Origin: Lepisosteus oculatus
Lineage: Eukaryota > Chordata > Actinopteri > Semionotiformes > Lepisosteidae
Assembly (NCBI RefSeq): GCF_040954835.1
Contig: NC_090696.1
Location: 56,884,222 to 56,948,221 of the forward strand
Direction: 5' to 3'
Length of the DNA stretch: 64,000 nucleotides
Shown: positions 47,740 through 59,724 of the stretch, piece by piece
How positions within the stretch are numbered: the stretch's first letter is position 1
Layout of the letters: each line of letters starts with the position of its first letter
Notes under the pieces: generated by a model
Told to the model about the DNA's origin: nothing
Seen by the model: only the letters and a program-made list of their open reading frames with translations
Database searches by the model: none
Program-made: the position numbers and the translations under genes

Positions 47740-48052
47740 ATAGCATAGTGGTTTAGCATTCCTTTTTCACAGTACTGGGGCACTGGGTTCAATTCCAGAC
47801 CTGGGTTTCTATCTCCATGGAGTTTGTGTGGCTTTTTGCTAGGTGCTCTGGTTTCCTCTCACAGTCCAAAGACATACATGTAGGTTAATTGGCTTCCGGG
47901 AAAATTGGCCCCTGGTGCAAGTGTGTGCATGTTTGTGTCTAAGTATGTCTTGCAATGGACTGGCATCCTGTCCAAGGTGTATCGTGCCTTCCCTCCATTG
48001 CTTGCCAGTACAGGCTCCCCTACAACCCTGAATTGGATAAAGTGGTTAGAAA
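47740..48052 (+). repeat. tRNA-type V-SINE/HAmo-like element
   Basis: The head has AGCATAGTGGTTTAGCATTC and a GGGTTCAATTCCAG B box. The conserved centre has GGTTTCCTCTCACAGTCCA, AAGACATACATGTAGGTTAA and TTGGC. The L2-like tail has CAATGGACTGGCATCCTGTCC, a GTGCCTTCCC phrase and CTGAATTGGATAAAGTGGTTAG. Order and spacing match fish V-type SINEs. Divergence is moderate. Confidence 0.8.
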
Positions 48053-48340
48053 TTTTAATTCTAGGCAATTTTAGCCATAAACAGAAGCATTAAGGGACAA
48101 AATACTTGCTTGCAGCTTTTTGTATTCTCACAGGGTCTTCCACAGTATATGAAAAATGCCAAAACAAGAAATATACTCCAGATGCACAGACTATGCTAAA
48201 AAGTTTAAAACAATCAAATTCCATTGAGGAAAAACAGTGAAGGAGTGAAGGCTGCCAATAAACCAAACAGATGCCCATTCAAAATTGTGGAGCATTTTCC
48301 ACAAGAGACTGAATTTATGAAATATAATAATTATCATATT

Positions 48341-48550
48341 AGGTAGCACGGTGACAGATGATGCTGCCTTATAGATCTCAGATCCTGGGCTCTATTCTGG
48401 TTTTGGGCACCTTCTGTGTGGAGTTCTCATGATCTCCCTGTAGCAACTGTACTGGAGGTTTTTCTCAAGTGTTTAAAAGATAAATGACTTGGTTAATTGG
48501 CATCTCCAAATTGTCCCTCATCTCATGACTGGTATACTGTACCTTGCGAC
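48341..48550 (+). repeat. Second, older tRNA-type SINE copy
   Basis: AGGTAGCACGGTGACAGATG, a GGGCTCTATTCTGG B-box relic, TGTGTGGAGTTCTCATGATC and GGTTAATTGGCATCTCCAAA match the head and centre of the copy at 47740, with more changes. The tail breaks off after TGACTGGTAT. Confidence 0.65.
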
Positions 48551-48559
48551 CATTATCTT

Positions 48560-49540
48560 GAAATATAGGATCCAGCACATTGCAATCCTATGAACAACTA
48601 CACAGATGTTTTTAATGTTATTTGTATTTTCATGTTGAGTTGTAACTCCTTTGGCTGCATTTGTAAGAAAGAAAGCTGATAAGAAAGCTGACAATTTCAT
48701 TCTGGCTGTATTATTCTACAGAGAAATCATTCCTGGTAGTATACACTGTACATGTCATCTTCTGTGGTGAGGATAATGTTATTGTGAGTTTTTTGTGTAT
48801 ATGTTGGTCAAACTGTTTTTCGTGTATATGTTGGTCAAACTGAAGCTTTCTACCGATTTATTTTTGAATGTAATGATCCTTATAGTGTAATTGCAAAAGA
48901 TATTTCTCAGTGTCACACACACGATGACCAAAGGATGGTGTATAAAAAAGAAAGGTCTCCTGATCTAAATGGAAAGTAAAATTGTTCCAAATGTAATTAG
49001 GACCCAATAGAACATGTGTATGTAATGGTGTTTTCCCAACAACATGAAGCTTTTAATTGTGTGTGTAATGATAATTATTCACTAAACACTCAATAACTTA
49101 CTTTCAGTGTAAATGTAATCTCTTTTACAGTTGTCTAACTATCTTGTACATTTAATTAACAAAATAATCTAGATAGTTCCAGGAAATGGATATTTTTTCT
49201 TTCCAAACACAAAAATATAAATGAAAATGTAAACCAAATATGAAAGAATTGCAAAGTTTGAAAATGTTTTTTTCTTGTTTACAAACTAAACTGGAAAACA
49301 CTCTGATCCTTCATGAGCATAGTATATCTGTATTGAAAGCACACTGGCTATCCAATTAATTGAAAAAAGCCTTATGAAATGAAAGAAAAGCTATTAAGTA
49401 CTAAATACTAAATAAATGGAAACTTAGTAATTTTGAATAATTTTGTGGTTCTGTTGCAGAACTGATACGTTTTGAAGAGAAACACCTCCAGACTGTAGTT
49501 TTAATCTTTAAGGCTGTTCTATTTATGTTTTCATATGTAG
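48560..49540. other. Intergenic stretch before the orphan exons
   Basis: No gene is recognised. A short direct repeat (TGTATATGTTGGTCAAACTG) occurs twice at about 48796 and 48823. Confidence 0.5.
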
Positions 49541-50234
49541 TTTTGCTAGTTCAGCAAGCCTCAGAGCAGAAAGCACAAGAGCAGCAGTCACAATTTCTTC
49601 CTCAAGTTCATATATTCAGGTAAGAAATAAAAACTGAGTTGTTTCAATAGACTGAAAAGCTCATGCAACATACTGGGCAGAATTAACATATTGTTAATAA
49701 AAAAACATTAACTTAAAATTGTGAGAGGGCCATGAATCATTAATATCATGGAAAGTAAATTATTTTCTGTATTAAACTGCAAGTATTTAATATTAGTATA
49801 TTAATAGTGTATATTGATATTTTAAAATTAAAAATGGTCTCATGTACAAGACGGGAAATATAATATATAGATTGTACTCACTTACACATACAGTAGGTAT
49901 ATAAAGGAACTATGAGTATAACATTTATCAATCCCATACCCAAAAATGCTTAATGCTGTAAAAATGTCAATATATCATGTTGTACGAATCAAAGTAACAT
50001 GAATATGCTCAGTTAAAAATGGACAGAAGAAAATGAATATCATATTACAATTGAAAGATTACAAGTAATACTTTATCTGTTAATTGTACATATAATTAAA
50101 AACATACTGAGGTAAATCTAATTTAAGGGCATACCATGCATTTTATTTACTTTCTCTCCTAGGCTGAATTTGCTGTGAGAAAAAAATGGCAGAAAACAAA
50201 AACCACTGGAAACAATAAAAAAGCTTATCTTTAA
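49541..50234 (+). CDS. Two orphan exon candidates ending in a stop (unknown gene)
   Basis: I do not recognise a protein. A T-rich tract and TATGTAG acceptor precede 49541. The 79-bp stretch 49541-49619 ends at a CAG|GTAAGAA donor. After a 543-bp intron, TTTACTTTCTCTCCTAG precedes 50163, and the frame runs open to TAA at 50232-50234. Joined in phase, the two read one leftover base, then FASSASLRAESTRAAVTISS and SSSYIQ, then AEFAVRKKWQKTKTTGNN and KKAYL. All four splice elements are good and the frame stays open across both exons, but there is no polyadenylation signal directly after, no identified upstream exon and no homology I can name. The entry phase (two bases needed) equals that left by RRH exon 6. 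It could be an alternative RRH tail, the end of another gene, or chance. Confidence 0.3.
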
Positions 50235-50239
50235 AAAAT

Positions 50240-53200
50240 AGATGCAAAAGAGCTTTTATCAGTTAAGAATTAAACAAGATATTTTATTTGAGCTATTGTC
50301 TAATATAGTTTCAATATTAAATTTAACATAAAACTTAAAATTAAACATTATATTTTTTAGCAAATTGTTGAATTACTGTAAAACACCTAATTTTGATTGA
50401 TCTTATCACGGTAGCCTTTCTTTGAATGTCTTTTCAATTTTGTTTCTTAAAAGAAAATAAGAAACTCTTTCCAATTATATGTTTGTATATGATAATGTCG
50501 GGTGCCATTGTAAAGTCACAATACTTCTCAATATTTTATTTATTCCATAGTTAAGAAGGTTTGCTAATGTTTTTTTTTCTCTGCCCATAAAATAAAATTA
50601 TAAATAGGTTAAAAATGAATTGCAAATAGCAAAAATGTTTCACTTGTCCCCTTGTTTAATTTTCAAGCTGTGTCTCCAAATGTATTGCTTTGTTGTAGAT
50701 GTACAGTATTACTTTTCTAACGTAACAGTAACACGGCGTTAAGCTTGAACTTTAAAGATATGTAGAGTAATAATTAGGAAGTCGTTTCATTTTACAGAAT
50801 TAATAGAATTATTCAAATAAATTTCTTTTTGAGTGTCTAGAAAAATATCTTCATCTTTTCCACTGAAATGCAGATGAATCAGATTAGCTATGACAATAAT
50901 TTTTCTATGGAGAATTGACTCCAGTTCTCAATTTAAATTCCCTCTTCTTTTCCACTTGTGTTCTCTCTTTTATGTTTTATTGTAGATTATAGAACTCAGC
51001 TGAGTTTAGTCAATATATTAAACAATTTTAATTACTTAAACCAGACTTCCTTGTACAAGACTAAAGATAATCAGTTCTTTAAGCCTGTCAGTTTAAAGCC
51101 CAATATGTATATGTATGTATATGGTCATTCTTTTGAACCAATTCCAGAGCAGCAAATATTTTTTTTAAACCTATCAACTAAGATTGTAAATAATATTCTA
51201 AAGAGGTCTTGCTTTTTCTACAATTTAACAGTGCTATTTTAAATTTCACAGTTTTGCTTGCTGTTTTATTGCTTTCCCACATTGTTTAAAAGAGGACAAC
51301 ATTAACAATTACATAATTTTCAAGCACTTTGTCTCACATCTCACTTTTATAGTGTGCTTTGCTACCTACACATAGTACTATGCACTTGACTATTAAATGT
51401 CATTTGCCAGATGGTCTTTTGAAACTTGGCTATCTTTTAATCATGTCTACTCTTATTAGCCATACCAAAACCATGCTCTTTTCAACAAGGTGTGAGATGA
51501 TGATATTTTTAGCCTGACATCTGGTGGACTGTAGGAAGAAGCTGGTACACAAAATGCCATCATGATCCATCGTATCCCAGGCCATCTTCTTGCTTCCAAG
51601 ATATCTTCATTTGCAAATTGAAAAGATAATATACAGTATAGTATACTTACAAAGACAAAGGTTACAGTGATAGCTTGCCTGGAATCTCAACATTTCTTCC
51701 TGGAATCATAAAATAAATAATTTTAGGTGTCAAATGTGTTTTTGTGCATGCATATTTTTCTAAAATGACTTATTGTTTAAAAGTAAATATGAGATCATTT
51801 TAGTATTCTAATACTGTTGGCAGAGTTCATAATAGCCTTGAAATGCCTACTTGGTCTTTTATTCACTTAAGATTCCTGTTATTTGCTTCATATAGATAAT
51901 TGACAAACTAAATAAATATCAATAGACTGTAAGTCAATATTGCCGTTAAAATGGAGCCTATCAGAAAAAATGTCAAAGGAGTTCAGTATCTCCCACAATA
52001 TTTAGATCAGGATCAAAGGATTTTTCTTTAATTATTTTGTTTTGATATTAGCCAGTCCAGTAGATGGCAGAATATGACTAAGAGTTGAATTCTTATTCCG
52101 TGTAGAACAGTTTTTGTGACATTGACGCTCAGTTTTTTATAAAAAACAGAAGGGACATTGTAAGAGGAATTTATAAGAAGGAATAGCTGTATATTTGAGA
52201 AACCCTAATGAAAAATCCAGTTTTTATATTTCTGTTTTCATGAACAGGCAGAACTTTTACCTTTTTTTCCCCTATAGACCATCATATTTAATATACACAA
52301 TTAACAAATATATTATTTGATGTACTGAAATATTAAACCTCAGTTTATCACACAACTCACTGTAATTCCAAGTATGTTCCTATTTTATAAAAAATACTTT
52401 TAGAATTTCTAGAATTTAAAGAATGTTTACAGATTGCTTTCATGCTTGCTGAATGTATATTAATTCTACCTTGAGATGCCAAAGTGTTACTAAGTATATT
52501 TATTTGACATTATCATGTTTACCACGAAAGTAATAAAAAAAGAAAATTACTTAAAAGTTACTGTTCAGCATTCTCTTACTTTATCAGAGTTCTACAGTTT
52601 CTGTGTAGAGAGATGTCTTATGCTCTTCATTCCCAGAATGTTGATGCAAATTGAATGACTACATGTCTATTACTTTGGATCTTACTTGTCAGCAACTTAC
52701 TGTACAAATCCTACAAACAGTTCTCTGCTCACAAAGCTGCTTATCTGCCGTAACAGGAGCATCAGATCTACAGGGGTTGTTCACTACTAAGCTCTGCTGC
52801 TGGCTATTCGCTAGCTTGCATACAATTGCATGTGTACAATGTATACATGTACTGTATGGTTCTCATTCTCACCTCTCAGTACAGCTCTCTAATCCACCTG
52901 ATTGCTTCAGCTTCTCCTGATTAACCTACCTCATTCCCACCCCCTCTTTTTCACTCTTCCACTCCTCTTCACTGGGATTAAACAAATCTGCAATAGTTTT
53001 AATGCTATTGGCTGGAGAAACTCTCATATACCTATATACTGTATCTGCAGCTATTAAAGAAGTATTTACCCTTTTATCCTGTACCTCCAATATTCCATTT
53101 CATTTTGTTCAGCTCCCTCAACATGACTACATATCCTACACATCCACAAAACATTGCTGTCCCAGCATCTTTTCTTTATTCACAGCAAAATGGTTACTGT

Positions 53201-53290
53201 ACAATCTCCCAGTTTTCTCCTTCAGATTGCTGTGTTGCACTTAATGAACTGTCTCACACCATCTTGTGTGCTGTTCTTGAGTTTTTTTTT
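50240..53290. other. AT-rich intergenic stretch
   Basis: No coding similarity or element ends are recognised. From about 52640 the plus strand becomes C/T-rich up to the SINE at 53298, but nothing identifiable lies there. Confidence 0.55.
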
Positions 53291-53297
53291 TATCCAA

Positions 53298-53850
53298 AAA
53301 TAATAAGAATTGCTTACAATCATATAGCACTTTTCTGGACACTTCACTCAAAGCGCTTTATAGGTAATGGGGACTCCGCTCCATCAATGTGCAGTGCCTA
53401 TCTGGATAATGAGATGGCAGCCATAATCCACCAGTACACTCACCACACATCAGCTTTCAGTGGGAAGGAGAACAGAGTGATCAATTCATTGATGGGGATT
53501 ATAAGGAGGCCATGATTGATAAAGGCCAATTGGAAATTTGGCCAGGACGCCAGGCTGCCACTTCTACTCTTTTTGAGAAACGCCTTGGGACTTTTAATGA
53601 CCACAGAGAGTCAGGACTTCTGTTTTACATGTTATCTGAAGAACAGTGCCTTTTTATAGTATAGTGTCCCCGTCACTAAACTGGGGCCTTAGTACTCACA
53701 TAGACCACAGGGTGACCTCCTGCTGGCTCCACTATCACCTCTTCCAGCAGTAACCTTAGTTTTCCTCAGATGCTCCCATCCAGGTACTGACCAGACTCAC
53801 ACCTGCTTAGCTTCAATGGGTTGTCAGTTGTGAGTTACAGGGTGATATGC
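53298..53850 (-). repeat. 5S rRNA-derived SINE, copy near full length
   Basis: This has the same body as the copy at 1952-2515: AATTGCTTAC, CACTCAAAGCGCTTTA, CACTCACCACACATCAGC, AAGGAGGCCATGATTG, GACCACAGAGAGTCAGGAC and TGTCCCCGTCACT. The 5S head on the minus strand is at about 53850-53767 (CTCCCATCCAGGTACTGACC and CCTGCTTAGCTTC on the plus strand). The tail at 53298 is a short AATAATAA tract. Confidence 0.75.
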
Positions 53851-54853
53851 CTGCTGGCTGCAGCTGTCCTCTTCATCTCCTGTGAATCTCCTCTTCAGGT
53901 CTTGTCTTCTATAATCCACTGGAGGAGCCAAAACCACTGAACCATGCATCTCCTTTAATGGCTTACAAGGCTTAACCTTCAGTAGCCAGTTTTCAACTAT
54001 AATTGGCACTACACAACACTCCACAGAGGCTACGGAGAACTCAAATTAAATCTAGGAATATGTTGTAGAGACAAATTTCTAAATTCACTCTATTATTCAT
54101 CAGCTAACTCCACAATACTTTTCCATTAACTCTCTTAAATCCTTCAAGCTTGGGAAAAGAAAAAACAGCTGGCTGCAGGTGTCAAAGCACAGGAGTAAAT
54201 TTTTTCTTTTTAATTTATTTGCTGATTCTGTGGATTTCTCCATTATCCAAAGGGTCAGTCATGTGACCTGTGAAATGATAATAATCAGCAAGTTAAGACA
54301 GTTGTATCCAACAGGAGAAGGATTCAGCCAAGATTCATCTCACACCATCACAACTTCCTAACTTGATCCTACTTTATGTAATTTTTTTTACATTACATTT
54401 TTAATTATTCTTATCAGGTCTTCAATTCTTACAGAAACTGTAATGAGAAGCCAATGCTCTATCATATCCACAAACTGGCCTCCTGCTTAAAGCACTTAAA
54501 AACAGTATGCATTTCCTTGCTCTGGAGCAGGTAACACTCTCCCATAATTGACTTTACCCATGAAGCATTATTTCTTGTGACCTTCTTCAGATATCTCTTT
54601 TGTGCCAAGTTCATTACTGCTAGGCGCACCTTTCACCTTCATTTTCATTCTTATTAGACCTTTCCATTTAGTGTAACAATAAAATCACTTTGTACCTGTA
54701 AAGACAGACCAGTCAGGTTAAGGCTTTGCATTCATTTCTTCAAGCTAGATTCTTACTTCCTTCACTTATCCCAATCACTCATTTGATCTGATCCTCTGTA
54801 CTGTACTTTATTGACAAAAATCAGCAAATACTGTATCTACTTGACACTGGTTC

Positions 54854-55170
54854 TGTCACGTATGTTGGAAAGGACAAACCATGGAATGGCAGGAGAGCGA
54901 TAAAGACCCTATGCATAGCGGCAAGACGGGGGTTAGCCCAGGCTCAGCTGTTCAGGAAATGCCGTATAGAAACCTATGCCCTCAGGCCAAGGACAGGAGT
55001 GACCTGGTGCTAGGCAGGTCTCAGGACATCTGAACCTCAATGCTGAGTGAGTAGCAGAGCAGAAGCAGGAAATAAATAGGCTACACAACATGAATAATCA
55101 AAGGGAACTAGGAACAGGAGGACAGTAGAGTGCCCTCTAGGTGTACTGGGTGCGAAAGGTTCCTACAACA
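54854..55170 (-). mobile_element. LTR-like segment (low confidence)
   Basis: TGTCACGTATG at 54854 followed by GACCCTATGC at 54907 mirrors, on the minus strand, the GCATAGGGTCT...TGACA end of the solo LTR at 63461-63972. GTGCCCTCTAG near 55130 mirrors that LTR's start (CCTCTAGAGGG). The right edge (CTACAACA at 55170) is a guess, and no target duplication was found. Confidence 0.35.
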
Positions 55171-55587
55171 TGATATGTTAAACAAAACTGGTTTCAGCAA
55201 TGAACAATTTTTCTGGTCATAATCTTAGAACTGGTAAAAGCAATTTCTGCATCCAAAACACTACGTCAGTGGTCATTCCAAGCCTACCTCATCTACTTCC
55301 AAAATCAGCTGACCAGACTATATCTTACACACTTCAACCTTTGCCATTAAAGAACTGTGTATTGGTGTTATGGGGTTTGAGGTTCTGTCAAGAACTGGCC
55401 ATCCCTATGGCCAGGCTACTGTTTACTCAACCAGGCAAGATATACTGTATACACTTCTAATATTCTCATCCCTGTGTAGTATAATTTAACATTTGACCCA
55501 ACTCTTGCAAAGACGTTTTTTTAAACAGACGTTTGAGAGCAGGTCAGTGTCCTCTTTGTGCATCTTTCTTGCATCACTGCCACCACC

Positions 55588-55993
55588 TGTTAGGAAATAG
55601 AAGTGAGGACCCTATGCAGAAAACCAGGGCAATCTCCAGAGGCATAGTCTATATAACAATCCGAGGTCCAAAAGCTGAAGGTAAACAAGCTGGTACAACA
55701 ATACAAAAAATCCTTAAGCCGTGTGGAAGCTGAGAGTTGGAACCAGAACGAGTACCAAAGTACCAAAACCAAAACCAGGAGACATAGTCGGAGAACAAAC
55801 CAGGGTCAGGAAGCCAAAAAACATGTAGTAAGTTATAGCAAAAATCGAAGTAGCTCTAGCCAGGAAAAACCCTAATACAGAGCACAGGGGAGAGTGTGAA
55901 GCAGCAGTAAATAGGCAGGGGTAAATGGGCTAATTGGGAACTGTGCTGGAATGCGAGGTGGAATGATGAGTCCTCCGGGGGCGTGGCGTAACA
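55588..55993. mobile_element. Possible solo LTR
   Basis: This segment starts TGTTAGGAAATAG and ends GGCGTGGCGTAACA, giving TG...CA ends with a 5-bp inverted repeat (TGTTA/TAACA). It contains GACCCTATGCAGAAAACC near its start and a purine-rich AACCAGGGTCAGG centre, a layout common to solo LTRs in fish. The flanking 5 bp (CCACC and CCAAT) do not match well. Confidence 0.45.
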
Positions 55994-56059
55994 CCAATTT
56001 ATCTCCAGTCTTAAATAGAAGCTCCCTGGCTCATTTCTCACAGAAGTGAAAGGGGTTCT

Positions 56060-57690
56060 GTCAACTTAGTTCCCATAGCCAGCTATTCCCTCAGCCAAGG
56101 GAGTTGGACTCAGTTAATCTTTCAATACTTTTTTTGTCTGCATGTCACACTAGTTATTATTTGAATTAATTACTGAATTTTTTATTATTTCTCAAGCTGG
56201 ATGTGGCCAGAACAGCCCTAAGTACAAACCAGCCACTGTGACTTGGTAGGTGTCTATAAATTTCCAGTGCCATCAGTGACAGGTCTCCTGTGCCAATCCT
56301 GATTAAAAAAACTGGAAGAGCTTGCTGGCAAAATGCATGGCTTTTTTGATGTGGCAGCAATGCTTATTAATAAGCCACAGAATTAGGTGTTGCTGTGGAT
56401 CTCGAGGGGGCCCCTCTCTGTGATCACAGCCACAGAATGACCCAGGGGTCTTTGTGTGTGGGAATGTAAAGGAGATGAGTTTGTCTTTCCCAACCCATGA
56501 AGAGCTTTCCCAGGATAGTGACACAATTCAGTACCAGGATTGTGGTAGTACACTGGAAGCAAACCAAGTTTCTCCCATGTGTGACTTGCCCCTAGTTCAG
56601 CTCAACATTAACCCAAATGTCCCACTGAAGAATGACTAATATTTCAAGCCACACCAGGACTGAATTAGCTTTGAGCCAACAGACCATGGATTGGATATTG
56701 CTTCTATGGACTCCATCAAGTGTTCCCTTATCTTTCTGCATGGGAGTTATGAATCTACAGTTGTGGATGAGTATAATTCAATGCTCAACATTATCAATCT
56801 CAAATATTAAATTGCTATCCTAACACATATTGATATCAATGTAATTATCTGAGAAATAGTATTTACTTATGACAATCTGAATTTTGAGTATGTTTAATAA
56901 AACAGATTAACATGTTTGGTATAACCAATGATTTTTTAAATACATAATCCTTATTTTTGTATCTTTTCCTGATATCTGCTATAGTTTGACAACCCTCACA
57001 TAATGAGTTGCTCTTTGTATCTAGGCAGTCTTTTATATATTTACGCTGAATGCTCTTATATACACATTTTATGTGTTGATAAATACTTGTATATGTTGTG
57101 TAGTTTGGATCTGCGTGCAGATTGATTTTATTCTGTTGATTGATTCCCAATAGTGAAGGTAAGCTTACATAGTATACTGTTACAATGAATAAATTGTGTC
57201 AGTAAATTCACACAACTCTTTCATATTTGGCACTGCATGAGACTACTAGTTTAGAGTGAAATAAGAATCTATCAAACAGATTGATAATTGGTAATTGACT
57301 TTGGTTTTAAAAAAGCCATGTCTCACCAGGTTCTATACAAAGTATACTACCCCATGCTCTTTAAATCTACAATGCAGTGTGTGTCTTTTCGGTTGTACAT
57401 ACTACTATTGTGGTAGTTAATTGCCTTAGGACTGTAGAAAAGGGTGTCCAATGGAAATATTTTTAAAAAGATTTTTGTTTTACCTGAAAATTAACAATGA
57501 TAACCTGAAACTGAGTCATTTATAATGAAGATCTTTAATAGAGACAACCCTGGTTACTGGAAGAGTTTTGAGAAGCTTTACTTTAATCTGATTAAAAACT
57601 TTAAGCTGAAATCCTGCTACCAGCAATTTGCTAGCTTAATAAGGAAAGGTCTGTAAACGCAGTTTGAATCCTATCCCGTTTCACATTAAA
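56060..57690. other. Intergenic stretch, nothing recognised
   Basis: Short open frames are present, but none has similarity to a family I know. A stretch near 56340-56640 is GC-richer and could be retroelement-derived. Confidence 0.45.
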
Positions 57691-57695
57691 CCTCT

Positions 57696-57720
57696 AGGCA
57701 TCTAGGCATCTAGGCATCTC
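57696..57720. repeat. Short tandem repeat CTAGGCAT x3
   Basis: Three adjacent copies of CTAGGCAT lie shortly before the pol relic. Confidence 0.85.
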
Positions 57721-57747
57721 AAATTGACCTTGGCCCACCCCTAGCAG

Positions 57748-59720
57748 ATGATTGCAATTACCCCTGTTGAGGGGTTCCTTAAAAAGGAGGTGTACAGAGT
57801 GGGCCTGAGCAATGAGAGCAAGTTTGTAGATTATGCCACATCACATCACACTGCCACATCACCCTTCATAAGGCAGATGCAAGAACTAATAGGAAAAGCT
57901 GATGCACTAGAAAACAAAGGAGCAGTATCAGCAGCTGCATCAGATCTAGGATTTCTAGGGTGGTTTTGCAAATTATTTTTTTTATTTAAACCCAATGGGA
58001 GGTGTTGTCTGACCATTGATTAGCAGCAGAAGAACAAACAGACCCCCTTGTCACACTGACCAATGATCTACCTAACTGGATCAAGAGCTAGCTAAAGTGA
58101 CAGTGGCAAAATACTTCATAACAGTAGATGTATCCAATGATTTCTGGACCATGAAGGTAGAGCCAGCAGACCAGTACAAACTGGCTTTTTCCTAAGCCCA
58201 GTAGAACAGAAGTTTTCAGATTGTTAAAAGGTCCAGTTGTCCACTGTCAGGTAGAGCATTTCTGTAGCTGCAGTATATGGTTGAGACAAAAGATCATTAT
58301 TGAGACCTATTATCAACATGTGGTGTTTTTGAACAGCAAGAGACTGATGGCAGGCGATGTATCCAATCCAATAGTAGGATTGTGTCATGGATGATAGCCC
58401 TTCGAGGCCATGAGATAGAGGCACATCAAACAGAGAAGAGAAAATGCCTTGCAACAAGTGTGTTTCTGCAGTGATACAGATATGGCAGGAGACTGTCACT
58501 GCTGCTGAGCTGCTGAACAGTTGTTGATACTATAGTGAAAATATAGGTCAAGGGCTGCCCATGGCCAACTGTATGTTGATAACTGCTCTTTCAACTAATA
58601 GCAGTTACAAGCAGAGGAAGGGTTAACCTGGCAAGACAACATTCTCTGTGGGCCAGCCTGCTACAAACTAGGGTCGAAGACCAGCCAGTATTCAAAGGTG
58701 GTGGGAGTACTAATTACACTCCAGCAGGTGCTCACACCTGGCAAAGAGTTTGTCAGTTTTAGTTGAGCACAGTTTTGTGTCTTATCTTCCTAACTGGAAG
58801 TGAAATGGCATGAAGTGATATGGCCTCAAGGCAAATAAGTTAAAAACAAAGAATTGTTTCTGGCTAATGACAAGCTCACCACAGAAGCCAGTATGATCGG
58901 TATAGGGATCTATTAAGAAGAGGAATGATGAGACTGACAATTCAAACAAATCTGGTGCCCTGGAGGCTGAATCCTGGGAGATCCAGAGAGAATGGTTTTC
59001 CACAGGCATTGTTGCAGAGGTCAATACACATGGCCAGGCTATTGAGACGACCCTTGACCTGAAGTGCTAGGATTGTAGACTTTCAAAAAGCTGAGCTGGT
59101 ATGTATTAAGAAATAGCACACTGTAATTGGGACCATGCATCAGCATGTCACTGACCTAGCACACCAGCCTCTTTCTGAAGAGGCACTGAGCCTGTCTCAT
59201 GAATTGAGGGAGCCGGCTGGTTAAAGGACATACTGATGATTATTAATGGTTTGTTGGTTTATGAGTTTGACAAACAGAGAAACCCGAGATGGGTGGTTCC
59301 ACATTGCCATCGGGGGGGCGGGGGTGATCCAACATGCTCACGATGAGCCCTCTGGGGTCACTGAGGAGCATATGTGTCACCATCAAGACATCACTGATTA
59401 TGTGAAAAGGTGTCTGACATGCAAACAGTTCCAACCCTTGTGGCACTTGCACAAGGTACCACGCCAGAGAAAGGGCCTAACCTTACCCTAGTACATCCAC
59501 GTGCAGGTGGACTAAGTGGGTCAGCTGATAAAATCTTTCAGAGGGCAAAAGTATATCCTCACAATTACATGTCCCTTCACAATGTGGATTGAGTATCGCT
59601 CTGCCTCAAATGTCATGGCAGTGATGTCAGCTATGCTGCTGGTGATGGGGGATCAGCCTGAATGTGGACTCAGACCATCGGACTTATTTCGTGTTACAAT
59701 CTTGGTACCGTGGTAGGATG
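57748..59720 (+). pseudogene. Broken retroelement pol (reverse transcriptase and integrase pieces)
   Basis: Remains of a vertebrate LTR-retroelement polymerase gene, of Ty3/gypsy or endogenous-retrovirus type. The left part (57748-58023) ends in a reverse-transcriptase start motif (FKPNGRCCLTID), and a piece near 58120 keeps a catalytic-region phrase (FITVDVSNDFW). The right part (about 59350-59490) keeps the integrase zinc-binding region (histidines in HMCHHQD, cysteines in CLTC), and near 59520-59600 parts of the integrase core follow in another frame. In-frame stops, frameshifts and an unrecognised middle (58.2-59.2 kb) show that it is dead. No gag, env, primer-binding site or paired LTRs were located. 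Confidence 0.7.
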
Positions 59721-59724
59721 TGCT

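Noticed and set aside
57690..57725. CRISPR-like short direct repeats (CTAGGCAT x3)
   Set aside because: The copies are adjacent with no spacers, and the genome is vertebrate.
58224..58499. 91-aa open frame on the minus strand inside the pol relic
   Set aside because: I could not assign it to any pol domain. It may reflect decay or an inversion, so it is noted only under findings.
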